Part shown: one piece after another, positions 7,991 to 16,033 of the stretch | How positions within the stretch are numbered: position 1 is the stretch's first letter | Layout of the letters: each line of letters starts with the position of its first letter | Source of the DNA: JACVRW01 sp963716215 | GTDB lineage: Bacteria > Actinomycetota > Thermoleophilia > Solirubrobacterales > Thermoleophilaceae | Direction of reading: 5' to 3' | DNA: 64,000 bases | Assembly: GCA_963716215.1 (NCBI GenBank) | Contig: OY970298.1 | Location: forward strand, 3,782,001 to 3,846,000 | The notes under the pieces: model-generated | Seen by the model: only the letters and a program-made list of their open reading frames with translations | Databases searched by the model: none | What the model was told of the DNA's origin: nothing | Translations under genes and position numbers: made by a program

Positions 7991-9399
7991 TGTACACGGC
8001 CAGCTTCTTCACCGACCCGGACTTCATCCGCGCCCTCTACATCGTCGCGTTCGGCTGCTTCATCTTCGGGCTCCACCTGCTCAACCACCCGCGCAGCGCG
8101 CGCCGGGGCAACATCGTGGCCGCGGTGGGCATGGCGATCGCGGTGGTGGCCACCCTGCTGTACGACTTCGTCGGCGACTACTTCCTGATCGCGGTCGGCA
8201 TCGCGGTCGGCACGGCCGTCGGCGTCCCCGCCGCGCGCAGCGTGAAGATGACCGCGATGCCGCAGATGGTGGCGCTGTTCAACGGCGTCGGCGGCGGCGC
8301 GGTGGCGCTGATCTCGTTCGTGGAGTACCGCGAGTCGCTCCAGCACGGAGGCGGGAACCCGGTGCTCGAGCAGCTGATCCCGATCCTGTTCGCCGCGATC
8401 GTCGGCTCGGTCTCCTTCTGGGGCTCGAACATCGCCTTCGGCAAGCTCCAGGAGATCATCCCCGGCCGCCCGATCTCACTCCCGGGCCAGCAGATCATCA
8501 ACACCGCACTGCTGGCGATCGCGATCGGCTGCGCTATCGCGATCGCGGCCGGCACCGAGTCGCAGGCTCTGTTCCTGGTGATCCTGCTCTCGGCGGCGGT
8601 GCTCGGCAACATGTTCGTCCTGCCGATCGGCGGCGCCGACATGCCGGTCGTGATCTCGCTCCTCAACGCCTTCACCGGGCTCTCTGCGGCGGCGGCCGGC
8701 ATGGCGCTCGACAACGTCGCCCTGATCGTGGCCGGCATGCTGGTCGGGGCGTCGGGCTCGATCCTCACCGCCCAGATGGCCGAGGCGATGAACCGCTCGA
8801 TCGCCAACATCTTCGCCGGCGGCTTCGGCGGCGTCAGCGTGGCCCCCAGCGGCGACGGCGAGCAGAAGCCCGTGCGCTCAACCGACGCGGCCGACGTGGC
8901 GATCCAGCTGGCCTACGCGTCGAAGGTGGTCGTGGCACCGGGGTACGGCATGGCCGTGGCGCAGGCGCAGCACACCGTGCGTGAGCTGGCCGACGAGCTC
9001 GAGAAGCGCGGCATCCGCGTGGACTTCGCGATCCATCCGGTCGCGGGCCGCATGCCGGGCCACATGAACGTGCTGCTGGCCGAGGCCGACGTGCCCTACG
9101 ACCATCTCAAGGAGATGGACGAGATCAACCCGGAGTTCGCGCAGACGGACGTGGCGCTGGTGATCGGCGCCAACGACGTGACCAACCCGGCGGCGCGCGA
9201 GAACGAGGGCTCGCCGATCTACGGCATGCCGATCCTCGACGTGGACAAGGCCGCCCAGGTGATCGTGCTCAAGCGCTCGATGAACACGGGGTTTGCCGGC
9301 ATCGACAACCCGCTCTTCTACAACGAGAACACCGCACTGCTGTTCGGCGACGCCAAGGAGTCGGTGGCCGCCGTGCTGTCGGAAGTCAAGGAGCTGTAG
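7990..9399 (+). CDS. pntB: NAD(P) transhydrogenase subunit beta
   Basis: 469 residues. The N-terminal two thirds (to about residue 280) are polytopic membrane domain dII; the C-terminal dIII binds NADP(H). Landmarks are 'MTAMPQMVALFNGVGGGAVALI', read as two adjacent motifs, 'GGADMPVVISLLNAFTGLSAAAAG', then in dIII 'VVVAPGYGMAVAQAQHTV', 'HPVAGRMPGHMNVLLAEA', 'GANDVTNPAA' and 'GFAGIDNPLFY'. All the expected conserved stretches are present. With PntAA and PntAB it supplies NADPH from NADH and proton motive force. A GC-rich hairpin follows the stop. Confidence 0.95.
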   Translation: MYTASFFTDPDFIRALYIVAFGCFIFGLHLLNHPRSARRGNIVAAVGMAIAVVATLLYDFVGDYFLIAVGIAVGTAVGVPAARSVKMTAMPQMVALFNGVGGGAVALISFVEYRESLQHGGGNPVLEQLIPILFAAIVGSVSFWGSNIAFGKLQEIIPGRPISLPGQQIINTALLAIAIGCAIAIAAGTESQALFLVILLSAAVLGNMFVLPIGGADMPVVISLLNAFTGLSAAAAGMALDNVALIVAGMLVGASGSILTAQMAEAMNRSIANIFAGGFGGVSVAPSGDGEQKPVRSTDAADVAIQLAYASKVVVAPGYGMAVAQAQHTVRELADELEKRGIRVDFAIHPVAGRMPGHMNVLLAEADVPYDHLKEMDEINPEFAQTDVALVIGANDVTNPAARENEGSPIYGMPILDVDKAAQVIVLKRSMNTGFAGIDNPLFYNENTALLFGDAKESVAAVLSEVKEL

Positions 9400-9406
9400 T
9401 GCGCAA

Positions 9407-9427
9407 GCGCCCGGCTCGGCCGGGCGC
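9407..9427 (+). terminator. GC-rich hairpin after pntB
   Basis: GCGCCCGGC (9407-9415), loop TCG, GCCGGGCGC (9419-9427): a perfect 9-bp stem starting 8 nt after the pntB stop and before the convergent gene ending at 9458. There is no U-tract, as is common in high-GC actinobacteria. It could serve both strands. Confidence 0.5.
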
Positions 9428-9457
9428 GCAGCGACCGCTTCTGCCGGTTCGCCCCGC

Positions 9458-9685
9458 TCAGCCGGTGCGTGCGGCCCGCAGGAGCGCGACCACCTCGCGC
9501 GTGCGGACGAACGGGTCGGCGATCTCGCGCATGCCGTCCAGGCTGATCGCCGCCACCGGCCGGTCGTCCAGCTCTGCCATCAGGACCGGACCGTCGATCG
9601 GCGGCGCGCTGTCCAGCTCGGCCAGGCGGCGCAGGATCGGGCTGTCCGAATCGGTGCTGGGGCGAATCCTGATCGATGTGCTCAT
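9458..9685 (-). CDS. Short GNAT-like N-terminal fragment protein
   Basis: 75 residues from the ATG at 9685. 'SIRIRPSTDSDSPILRRLAELDSA' resembles the first beta-alpha unit of GNAT acetyltransferases, and 'GPVLMAELDDRPVAAISLDG' the following two strands. The protein then ends with 'ADPFVRTREVVALLRAAR', so the acetyl-CoA-binding core is missing. It is probably a stand-alone small protein derived from a GNAT fold and not an active acetyltransferase. The coding frame is clean. Upstream, GATAGT sits 7 nt before the ATG, close to the TANNNT boxes seen elsewhere. Function unknown. Confidence 0.6.
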   Translation of the reverse strand: MSTSIRIRPSTDSDSPILRRLAELDSAPPIDGPVLMAELDDRPVAAISLDGMREIADPFVRTREVVALLRAARTG

Positions 9686-9785
9686 GCCGTGAACTATCGG
9701 GCTGAGCGAGGTGCGACACATCGGACGGATGCCGCGACTTTTGGAGGCCGACCCCTTAGTCGCCCCGGCGGAGCCCTTACCCGCT

Positions 9786-10052
9786 CTAGAGCAGGCTTTC
9801 CTGGCCGGTCGCGGCGCCCCGCCGACGGCGCGGCAACCCCGCGGCCTCGGCTAGCGCGGCCTCCACGTCGGCGAGGATCGCCCGCTCCGAGCGCGAGGCC
9901 ACGACCGGCTCGCTGAGCCCTTCCACGTGCACGTATGTCCGGCGGCCGTCCTGGCGCTCGCCTCCCTCGAGCGGCACGAGCGCGAAGACGCGGTCGGCAC
10001 GCACGAACTTCCCGTATCCGAGCGGGACCATGCGGGGATCGCGCTTCGCCAT
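9786..10052 (-). CDS. DUF370/RemA-like small protein
   Basis: 88 residues. 'MVPLGYGKFVRADRVFALVPLEGGER' resembles the RemA/DUF370 start ('IGFGN.V...RI.AI'), and 'VVASRSERAILADVEAAL' fits the second half of that fold. RemA in Bacillus is a DNA-binding activator that forms rings; members in other phyla are uncharacterised. The C-terminus is short and basic ('GLPRRRRG'). It begins 4 nt after the stop of the SDR gene, so it is probably in the same transcript. The family assignment rests on sequence pattern only. Confidence 0.55.
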   Translation of the reverse strand: MAKRDPRMVPLGYGKFVRADRVFALVPLEGGERQDGRRTYVHVEGLSEPVVASRSERAILADVEAALAEAAGLPRRRRGAATGQESLL

Positions 10053-10056
10053 GTGG

Positions 10057-10959
10057 CTACCGAGCGCCCGCGGACTCGCGCTGGGCCGCCGCTTCCCCGC
10101 CGGGGCCGACGGGAGCGGACGCGGCCTCGACTCCGCGCGCCTCGATGTCCTCCTGGAATAGCCGGTCGGCCTCCGCGGCGCGGCCGTATCCAGCGCGGTC
10201 GATCAGCGGCGCGAGTGCGGTGCGCAGGACCAGGAGACCGCGCACCCAGTTCGGCACCGTTACCCAGCGGCTGCGCTTCTGCATCCCCTCGGTCACCGCC
10301 TTGCCGACGTCGGAGACCGGATACGTCTTGCCCACCGGCCCGCGCGTGCTCCGGCGCATGTTGCCGACGGGATGCGAGTCGGCGCCGCGCACCAGGTCGG
10401 TGTCGATGAAGGCGAAGTACGCCACGCCCACGTCCACCCCGAGGTGCTTGACCTCCACCCGCAGGGAGTCCGCGAACGCCTCCGCGCCCGCCTTGCTGGC
10501 CGAGTAGGCCGCCAGGCCGGGCCCGTGGACGGCAGCGGCCATCGAGGCCACGACCAGCACGTAGCCGTGGCGCTCGATCACCTGAGGGAGGCAGGAGCGC
10601 ACCGTGCGCCACATCCCCATCAGGTTGATCTCGAGCGTGCGCTCGAACGCGCGCGGGTCGACCGACCGCACCATCCCGACCGGCGCGATGCCGGCGTTGG
10701 CCATCACGATGTCGATGCCGCCGAAACGCTCGACGGCGCCCTCCACAGCGCGCTCGAGTGCCTGCCAGTCGGTCACGTCGCACTCGAAGGCGGCCGCGTT
10801 CGGGCCGCACTGCGCCGCGACCCGCTCGAGCTCCTCGGGCTCGAGCCCGGCGACCGCTACGTTCGCTCCCGCCGCGGCCACGCGACGCGCTGTCTCCGCC
10901 CCGATGCCGCGTGCCGCTCCGGTGATGAAGACCGTCTTGCCGCGCAGATCCCAGGACAT
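10057..10959 (-). CDS. SDR family NAD(P)-dependent oxidoreductase
   Basis: 300 residues. A classical short-chain dehydrogenase: 'VFITGAARGIGAETARRVAAAG' gives the TGxxxGIG cofactor motif, then 'MANAGIA' (NAG motif), catalytic Ser in 'VVASMAAAVHGPGLAAYSASKAG' with YxxxK (Tyr-Ser-Ala-Ser-Lys). An Asp or Arg after the second strand is not obvious, so NAD versus NADP is undecided. A C-terminal extension beyond 250 residues includes 'VPNWVRGLLVLRTALAPLIDRAGYG', typical of a SDR subgroup acting on hydrophobic substrates. A TAGGGT box lies 6 nt before the ATG and starts inside the stop codon of the upstream gene. Confidence 0.85.
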   Translation of the reverse strand: MSWDLRGKTVFITGAARGIGAETARRVAAAGANVAVAGLEPEELERVAAQCGPNAAAFECDVTDWQALERAVEGAVERFGGIDIVMANAGIAPVGMVRSVDPRAFERTLEINLMGMWRTVRSCLPQVIERHGYVLVVASMAAAVHGPGLAAYSASKAGAEAFADSLRVEVKHLGVDVGVAYFAFIDTDLVRGADSHPVGNMRRSTRGPVGKTYPVSDVGKAVTEGMQKRSRWVTVPNWVRGLLVLRTALAPLIDRAGYGRAAEADRLFQEDIEARGVEAASAPVGPGGEAAAQRESAGAR

Positions 10960-10965
10960 GGCCGA

Positions 10966-10971
10966 ACCCTA
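10966..10971 (-). promoter_or_regulatory. -10 element TAGGGT overlapping upstream stop codon
   Basis: TAGGGT ends 6 nt before the ATG at 10959. Its first three bases are the TAG stop of the glycosidase gene (10969-10971). Confidence 0.5.
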
Positions 10972-12075
10972 ACCGCTGAGCCTGCGCACCAGGCGGCGAT
11001 ATGCCGCGAACGCCGGCTTGCGGTCGTAGTCGGACTCGAGCAGCCCGAGCCGCTGGAACGGAACCTGCGAGGCGGTGTCGGCGTCGCGCAGGTTGAACCA
11101 GCGGTAGTCGGTCACGCCGAACGTGCCGCGGTAGTCGTGCACGGCCCGGGCCATGCGCCGGAGCCGCACCGCCTGCTCGGCGTAGCTACGCAGCGGCGGG
11201 ACCGTCGGCCAGCCGTTCTCCTCGACCTTGATCGGGGTGCTGCGCGGGATGCCCGGCACGCGCGCGAAGCAGCGCAGGGAGCGCAGGGCGCTGACCATCG
11301 CATCGCGCTCGGCCCCGAGCGGCACGACGAGCGGGTGCACGGTGCCGGGGTAGGCGTCCAAGCCGATCCAGTCGACCGCGGTCGCGAAGCGGCGCCCGCC
11401 GTGATCGCGCAGCGCCTCCCAGAAGCGCCGCTCGGTAGCGGCATCCAGGCGCCAGAACCAGTTGAAGCCGATCTTCAGGCGGCCCAGGCGGATGCGGCGG
11501 ACCTCGCGCTTGGCGGCCAGCACGCCCTGCACCACCGCCTCCGGGGCGCGCTCGTAGGCGCCGTCCGAGGAGTCGGGCGAGAACGTGAGGTTCACCTCGT
11601 TCGCGATCTGCAGCGCGATCACCCCGCGGATCGCCCCGAAGCGGCGCACCACCTCACGCACGTGCGCGCGCCACGCCGCGAGGTCGCCCTCTTGGGCGGC
11701 GTCGGGGTGGTAGCGCACCTGGAGCTCGACTAGGAAGCCGCGCCGCGTGAAGCGGCGCGCCAGGCGGAGGTAGCGGCGGAACCCGGCTTCGCGGTCGGAC
11801 CAGAAGAAGCGGTTGAGCCGCAGTACGAACGGCCGCCCGGGCGCCCGCAGCCGATCGAGCGCGGCGTGCGTGCGGCGCGGCCGCTCGGGCACGGCGGCGG
11901 CCGGTCCTCCCCCGGCCTGGCCCGCCTGCACCAGCGGCCCGATGCCGAACCGCAGCGGCGGACCCGGCCGGGCAGTGACGCTGCCGGCGTCGACGTCGAC
12001 GGTGCAGGGCCGGGCGCTCGCCGGCGCCGCGGCCGCGAACAGCAGGGCGAGGACCACGACGAGTGCGCGTGCCAC
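10969..12075 (-). CDS. Secreted glycoside hydrolase-like protein (clan GH-A type)
   Basis: 368 residues from GTG 12075. Residues 1-22 are a signal peptide ('ALVVVLALLFAAAAPASARP'). The body looks like a (beta/alpha)8 glycosidase: 'VIALQIANEVNLTF' supplies the Asn-Glu pair expected of the acid/base, and 'TPIKVEENGWPT' the nucleophile Glu of clan GH-A. 'VDWIGLDAYPGTVHP' and 'VTDYRWFNLRDAD' are also typical of cellulase/glucanase-like barrels. The exact GH family and substrate are unclear. Divergent from the rhodanese gene. Confidence 0.65.
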   Translation of the reverse strand: MARALVVVLALLFAAAAPASARPCTVDVDAGSVTARPGPPLRFGIGPLVQAGQAGGGPAAAVPERPRRTHAALDRLRAPGRPFVLRLNRFFWSDREAGFRRYLRLARRFTRRGFLVELQVRYHPDAAQEGDLAAWRAHVREVVRRFGAIRGVIALQIANEVNLTFSPDSSDGAYERAPEAVVQGVLAAKREVRRIRLGRLKIGFNWFWRLDAATERRFWEALRDHGGRRFATAVDWIGLDAYPGTVHPLVVPLGAERDAMVSALRSLRCFARVPGIPRSTPIKVEENGWPTVPPLRSYAEQAVRLRRMARAVHDYRGTFGVTDYRWFNLRDADTASQVPFQRLGLLESDYDRKPAFAAYRRLVRRLSG

Positions 12076-12110
12076 GGCCGCCGACGCTACCGCAGGGCGA
12101 TCCGGGTGAG

Positions 12111-12116
12111 TAGCCT
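12111..12116 (+). promoter_or_regulatory. -10 element TAGCCT, leaderless type
   Basis: TAGCCT lies 7 nt before GTG 12124, which is used to prefer this start over the in-frame GTG at 12106. Confidence 0.45.
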
Positions 12117-12123
12117 CGATTCC

Positions 12124-12459
12124 GTGTCCGATCTGCCGCTCGAGCTGTCTCCGCGCCAGGTGGCCGACCTGATCGGCGGCGGCGGCGTTCAGCTGATCGA
12201 CGTGCGCGAGCCCTTCGAGCACGAGGCCGGGCGGATCGCGGGCGACGTGCACATCGAGCTCGACAGCCTCGGTGGGGCAGCCGACTCACTCGACCGCGAG
12301 CATCCGATCGTCTTCTACTGCCGGTCGGGCAGCCGCTCGGCGCTGGCCGCGCAGGCGTTCGGCGCTGCGGGCTTCACCACGCACAACCTGACCGGCGGCC
12401 TGAAGGCCTGGGTCGCGGACGGCCTGCCGATCGAGCCCGCCGGCGGGCACGTGGCCTAG
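12124..12459 (+). CDS. Rhodanese-like domain protein
   Basis: 111 residues, a single rhodanese domain. 'LSPRQVADLI' and 'VQLIDVREPFEHEAGRIAG' open the fold, and the active-site loop 'VFYCRSGSRSALAAQ' holds the catalytic Cys that carries a persulfide. 'NLTGGLKAWVADGLPI' closes it. Single-domain rhodaneses transfer sulfane sulfur to thiols, cyanide or sulfur-trafficking proteins; the partner is not evident. The 3' end overlaps the convergent PfkB gene by 4 nt. Confidence 0.88.
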   Translation: MSDLPLELSPRQVADLIGGGGVQLIDVREPFEHEAGRIAGDVHIELDSLGGAADSLDREHPIVFYCRSGSRSALAAQAFGAAGFTTHNLTGGLKAWVADGLPIEPAGGHVA

Positions 12460-13280
12460 GCCGAGCGCAGCTGGCCCTCGTACGGTCCGCGCCCGGTGGC
12501 GCAGGCCGCGCCGCAGCGCGCCGCCAGCTCCAGCGCCTGCTCGATCGCCATCCCAGCGCCGAGCCCGTAGGTCAGCCCGGCGGCGAAAGAGTCGCCGCAG
12601 CCGTACATGTCGCTGACCGGGCCGGGCAGCGGGGTCGCCTGCCAGTGGCCGTGCTTGCCCTCGAAGGCCGTGAACTCGCCGCCGTCGCGCCCGGCGGTCA
12701 ACACCACGAAGCGGGGCGCGGGCTCGAGCTCCCCGGCCTCGTAGCGCTCGCCGGGATCGCGCGCGCTCGCCACCAGCGCGTCCAGCTGAACGCCGGCCTC
12801 GCGCAGGGTCTCGAGGCCGCGGGCGGTCGACACCAGCGCGCCGGCGGCCCGCGCGGCCCGCACCGCGCCGACGTCACCGGCGGTGAAGTAGACGGAGTCG
12901 GCGTCGGCCAGCTCGTGCCAGGGCAGCGGGTCGTCCGCAACCGGACCGAGCCGCTCGCCGATCACGGTGATCGTGCGCTCGCCGGCGGCGTCCACGTGTA
13001 CGAAGCCGCGCCGCTGCGGCTCCGGCCGGAACACGGCCTCGACCCGCAGGCCGAGCGCCTCGAGCTCGCGCTTGGAGCGGTGCCCGGCCTCGTCGTCGCC
13101 CAAGGCCGTGTAGAGGGTGGCGTGGCCGGCGAGCTTTGCGAGCTGCACGGCGGCCACGGCACCGCCGCCGGCCGGCTCCTGCCAGGAGTCGGTCACGTGC
13201 ACGATCTCGCCGGGCGCGGGCACGTGGTCCACGCGCCCGAACTCGATCCACTCCACGTGCCCGACGACGGCTGCTCCCAT
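12456..13280 (-). CDS. PfkB family carbohydrate kinase
   Basis: 274 residues. Ribokinase-like fold: the 'EPAGGGAVAAVQLAKLAG' region is the substrate-side glycine motif of PfkB kinases, and 'GPVSDMYGCGDSFAAGLTYGLG' is the C-terminal signature with the catalytic Asp in GCGDSF (usually GAGDSF). The Cys in place of Ala is a mild variation. The enzyme phosphorylates a sugar or nucleoside; the substrate is not deducible. A GACACT hexamer 8 nt before the ATG resembles the -10 boxes seen elsewhere but lacks the first T. Confidence 0.82.
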   Translation of the reverse strand: MGAAVVGHVEWIEFGRVDHVPAPGEIVHVTDSWQEPAGGGAVAAVQLAKLAGHATLYTALGDDEAGHRSKRELEALGLRVEAVFRPEPQRRGFVHVDAAGERTITVIGERLGPVADDPLPWHELADADSVYFTAGDVGAVRAARAAGALVSTARGLETLREAGVQLDALVASARDPGERYEAGELEPAPRFVVLTAGRDGGEFTAFEGKHGHWQATPLPGPVSDMYGCGDSFAAGLTYGLGAGMAIEQALELAARCGAACATGRGPYEGQLRSA

Positions 13281-13294
13281 CGACGGGCAGTGTC

Positions 13295-14107
13295 TCAGGC
13301 GGGCCCGTTGTGCCCGCCCGCGTGCTGCGCGACAGCGTCGGGCGTTGCCTTCTTGTCAGCCTCCAGCAGCGGCCGCAGCAGGTCCAGCGGCAGCGGGAAC
13401 ACGATCGTCGACGCCTGGTTGGCGCTGATGTCGGAGAGCGCCTGCAGGTAGCGCAGCTGGATCGTCACCGGGTTCGGCCGGATCACGTCGGCGGCGTCGG
13501 CCAGCCGGTCGGCAGCCTGGAACTCGCCCTCGGCGTTGATCACCTTGGCGCGCCGGTTGCGCTCGGCCTCGGCCTGGCGCGCGAGCGCGTGCTGCATCGA
13601 GTCGGGGATCTCGACGTCCTTGATCTCCACGATCGTGACCTTGATCCCCCAGGGCTCGGTCTGCTCGTCGATGATCTGCTGGAGGCTCTCGTTGAGGCGC
13701 TCGCGCTCGGACAGCAGCGCGTCGAGCTCCGCCTTGCCGAGCACCGAGCGCAGCGTCGTCTGCGCGATCTGCAGCGTGGCGGCGCGAAAGTCCTCGATCT
13801 CGACCACCGAGTTGGTCGGGTCGATCACCCGGAAGTAGGCGACCGCCGCCACGCGCACCGGCACGTTGTCGCGCGTGATCACCTCCTGGGGCGGGATGCG
13901 CAGCGTGACCGTGCGCAGGCTCACGCGCACCATGCGATCCACGCCGGGCACAAGCAGCGCCACGCCCGGCCCCTTCAGCTCGACCACCCGCCCGAGCCGG
14001 AACACCACGCCGCGCTCGTACTCGCGCAGCACCCGCACCGACGCGGCCGCGAGCGCCGCCACCGCCAGCGCCACAACGACGACGACGATCAACACGATCT
14101 CGATCAA
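13295..14107 (-). CDS. SPFH/band 7 (stomatin/slipin-like) protein
   Basis: 270 residues starting at TTG 14107, whose TTGA overlaps the NfeD stop. One N-terminal transmembrane helix ('IVLIVVVVVALAVAALAAA') is followed by the band 7 domain ('VVFRLGRVVELKGPGVALLVPG', in parts; 'EVITRDNVPVRVAAVAYFRV'; 'LDALLSERERLNESLQQIID'; 'QAEAERNRRAKVINAEGE'). Slipins oligomerise at the membrane and pair with NfeD proteins encoded just upstream, exactly as here. The pair is thought to organise membrane microdomains or guide a protease. The C-terminal tail is His/Gly-rich and short. Confidence 0.9.
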   Translation of the reverse strand: MIEIVLIVVVVVALAVAALAAASVRVLREYERGVVFRLGRVVELKGPGVALLVPGVDRMVRVSLRTVTLRIPPQEVITRDNVPVRVAAVAYFRVIDPTNSVVEIEDFRAATLQIAQTTLRSVLGKAELDALLSERERLNESLQQIIDEQTEPWGIKVTIVEIKDVEIPDSMQHALARQAEAERNRRAKVINAEGEFQAADRLADAADVIRPNPVTIQLRYLQALSDISANQASTIVFPLPLDLLRPLLEADKKATPDAVAQHAGGHNGPA

Positions 14108-14572
14108 GGGTGTCCCTCCCAGTCCTCGGCCCGCCGCACCGCCAGCGTCAGCCCGCTCACGCGCTCGACCACGACGGCATCGCCGGCGTCGAGCTGCTCC
14201 TCTTCGTCCATCCAGCTCCGCCGTGCTCGCCACAGCGCGCCGTCGACGAACACCTGTCCGCCGTCGCCCGTCCACGTGCGCACCACGCCGGTGCGCCCAC
14301 TGAGCGCCTCGCGGCCAGAGGTGACGCGCCGCCGGCCGGCGGCCAGCGACTTGCGCGCGGCGACCGCCAGCCAGGCGCCGGTCACCGCCAGCGGCGCCGA
14401 CGATCGCGGCCAGCACCAGGCCCAGCCCGCCGCCGGCGCCCGCGATGGCGACTGCGGCGCCGCCGGCCAGGGCGATCCCGCCGAGCACCCCGACGACGCC
14501 CCCGGACACGTGTGCTTCGACCACCAGCAGCGCGGCCCCGACCAGCACGAGAGCCAGTCCGATCTCCACCAT
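14104..14572 (-). CDS. NfeD-like membrane protein, one frameshift
   Basis: From the ATG at 14572: 'MVEIGLALVLVGAALLVVEA' and 'GVLGGIALAGGAAVAIAGAG' give three to four transmembrane helices. Near 14391 the frame breaks (apparently one extra C in GGCGCCGCTGG) and continues as 'LAVTGAWLAVAARKSLAAG' into the soluble OB-fold domain ('GREALSGRTGVVRTWTGDGG', 'VFVDGALWRARRSW', 'VVVERVSGLTLAVRR'). All expected parts are present, so the break is likely a sequence error. It pairs with the downstream slipin. A GGAGG sequence precedes the start, and TACCAT lies further upstream. Confidence 0.8.
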
Positions 14573-14634
14573 CTCGCTCTGCCTCCGATGGTACGCCTCC
14601 GCGACCGGCGGCGTGAGCGTTTGGCGCGTCTCGG

Positions 14635-14640
14635 TACCTT
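14635..14640 (+). promoter_or_regulatory. -10 element TACCTT, leaderless type
   Basis: TACCTT lies 9 nt before the arfB ATG at 14650. Confidence 0.45.
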
Positions 14641-14649
14641 GCCGCGACG

Positions 14650-15063
14650 ATGGACGGTCCGCTCCAGGTAGCCCGCGGGGTGGCGATCCCGCTCTCGGAG
14701 GTCGAGCTGAGGACGAGCCGCTCGTCCGGCCCCGGCGGCCAGCACGCCAACGTCACCGCCTCGCGGGTGGAGGCGATCTTCGACGTGGCCGCGTCGGGGT
14801 CGCTGAACGAGGAGCAGAAGGCGCGCGTCGCGGCGCGCCTAGGCCCGGTGGTCAGGGCGACCGCTCAGGACACGCGCAGCCAACTGCGCAACCGCGAGCT
14901 GGCGCTGGAGCGCCTGCGCTCGCGACTCGCGTCCGCGCTGGCGGTCCAGCGGCCGCGGCGTGCGACGAAGCCGACGGGCGCCTCGCGGCGCCGGCGCATG
15001 GACGCCAAGCGACGCCGCGGCGACACCAAGCGGGCGCGGCGGCGCCCGGACCCGGAGGGCTAG
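14650..15063 (+). CDS. arfB: Alternative ribosome-rescue factor ArfB (peptidyl-tRNA hydrolase, RF-1 domain)
   Basis: 137 residues. The GGQ motif in 'SSGPGGQHANVTASRVEA' catalyses peptidyl-tRNA hydrolysis on stalled ribosomes. The C-terminal tail is strongly basic ('GASRRRRMDAKRRRGDTKR' and further Arg), as required for insertion into the empty mRNA channel. No codon-recognition domain is present, which separates it from RF1/RF2. Length matches ArfB/YaeJ. Probably leaderless (TACCTT 9 nt upstream). The 3' end overlaps the convergent gene by 4 nt. Confidence 0.9.
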   Translation: MDGPLQVARGVAIPLSEVELRTSRSSGPGGQHANVTASRVEAIFDVAASGSLNEEQKARVAARLGPVVRATAQDTRSQLRNRELALERLRSRLASALAVQRPRRATKPTGASRRRRMDAKRRRGDTKRARRRPDPEG

Positions 15064-15527
15064 GGGGCCGGCGGCGCCACGGCACCGCCGCCTTCGCCGC
15101 CCTGCGGCGTGGTGGGCGTAGGTGCCGGCGGGGTAGCGCCGCCCCCCTCGCCCTGGCTCGGCGTGGTCGGCGTGACCGTCCCGCCGCCGGTGTCGGGCGG
15201 CGTCACCGGCGCGACCGGCGTGGTCTCGGTGGTGTCGGTGTCCGTCTCGGTGTCGGTCTCGTCGGTGTCGCTGCTGTCGCCGAGGTTCTCCGGCGTGGTC
15301 GGCACGCCGAGGTCCGCGGGCGACGGCTTGGGCTCGTCGTCGCCTCCGGCGGTGGCGATCACCACGATCAGAAGCAGCAGCGCGACGACGGCCGCACCCG
15401 CGGCCACCATGCGGCGGCGCATGTAGACGGAATCCGGCTCGCGCTGGCCTGGCCTGCGAGGCGGCCCGCCCGGCGGCCGCTCTTCAGTCTCGAGACGGCG
15501 TGTGGGCTGGTCGTCCAGAGGGCTCAA
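15060..15527 (-). CDS. Single-pass membrane protein with Thr/Pro/Gly-rich tail
   Basis: 155 residues. A basic N-terminus of about 35 residues precedes one transmembrane helix ('MVAAGAAVVALLLLIVVIATAGG'). An outward low-complexity region follows, first acidic Asp/Thr repeats ('DTDETDTETDTDTTETT') and then Pro/Thr/Gly runs to the end. Topology suggests a type II-like membrane anchor with a disordered extracytoplasmic tail. No known domain is recognised. The start is a TTG; an internal ATG (15422) just before the helix is an alternative. Function unknown. Confidence 0.6.
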   Translation of the reverse strand: MSPLDDQPTRRLETEERPPGGPPRRPGQREPDSVYMRRRMVAAGAAVVALLLLIVVIATAGGDDEPKPSPADLGVPTTPENLGDSSDTDETDTETDTDTTETTPVAPVTPPDTGGGTVTPTTPSQGEGGGATPPAPTPTTPQGGEGGGAVAPPAP

Positions 15528-15573
15528 GGTAGCGGATTGCAGGGGTTGCGCGGGATGGCGCGCGCTGGTTCGG

Positions 15574-15996
15574 TCAGGCGTAGTGGAGGTCCGCGGTCTC
15601 GTCGTCCCCGACCGGGCGCTCGCAGGTTGGGCACCACCAGCGTGCCTCGACCGGGGTCCCGCAGGCGTCGTGGCGAGGCGGCTCGCCGCCCTCGCGGTTG
15701 CGCGCGCCCCAGTCGGCGAGCAGGCGCAGCGCGCCGGCGAGCTCGTGCCCCGAGGCGCTCAGCTCGTAGACGAAGCGCCGCGGGCGCTCGGAGTAGGGCT
15801 GGGCGACCACGAGATCCTCACCCTCGAGCCGACGCAGCCGCTGCGTGAGCACGTTGGGCGCGATCCCCGGGAGCGATTCCTGCAGGTCGCCGAAGCGGCG
15901 GGGGCCGTCGAGCAGCGCCTCCACCAGCAGCAGCGTCCAGCGGTCGCCGACGCTGTCGAGCGCCGCCGCGAGCGGTGTGGGCGCGGGTTCGCTCAC
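15574..15996 (-). CDS. HxlR-type winged-helix transcriptional regulator
   Basis: 140 residues from GTG 15996. 'ALDSVGDRWTLLLVEALLDGPRRFGDLQ' and 'IAPNVLTQRLRRLEGEDLV' are diagnostic of HxlR regulators, followed by 'YELSASGHELAGAL'. A C-terminal extension has two CxxC-like pairs ('CGTPVEARWWCPTCERPV'), suggesting a metal- or redox-responsive tail. The start choice is supported by a TAGGCT box 7 nt upstream. It faces two HtrA-like proteases across a short intergenic region that holds a perfect palindrome, a likely shared operator. Confidence 0.85.
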   Translation of the reverse strand: MSEPAPTPLAAALDSVGDRWTLLLVEALLDGPRRFGDLQESLPGIAPNVLTQRLRRLEGEDLVVAQPYSERPRRFVYELSASGHELAGALRLLADWGARNREGGEPPRHDACGTPVEARWWCPTCERPVGDDETADLHYA

Positions 15997-16003
15997 CGTC
16001 GGA

Positions 16004-16009
16004 AGCCTA
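16004..16009 (-). promoter_or_regulatory. -10 element TAGGCT, leaderless type
   Basis: TAGGCT on the minus strand ends 7 nt before GTG 15996 of the HxlR gene. Confidence 0.45.
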
Positions 16010-16033
16010 CTTTGCACACCTGTTACGGTACTC

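Noticed and set aside
13298..13318. GGCGGGC/GCCCGCC inverted repeat at the end of the slipin gene
   Set aside because: It lies within the last codons and is the sort of GC repeat common by chance here; not called a terminator.
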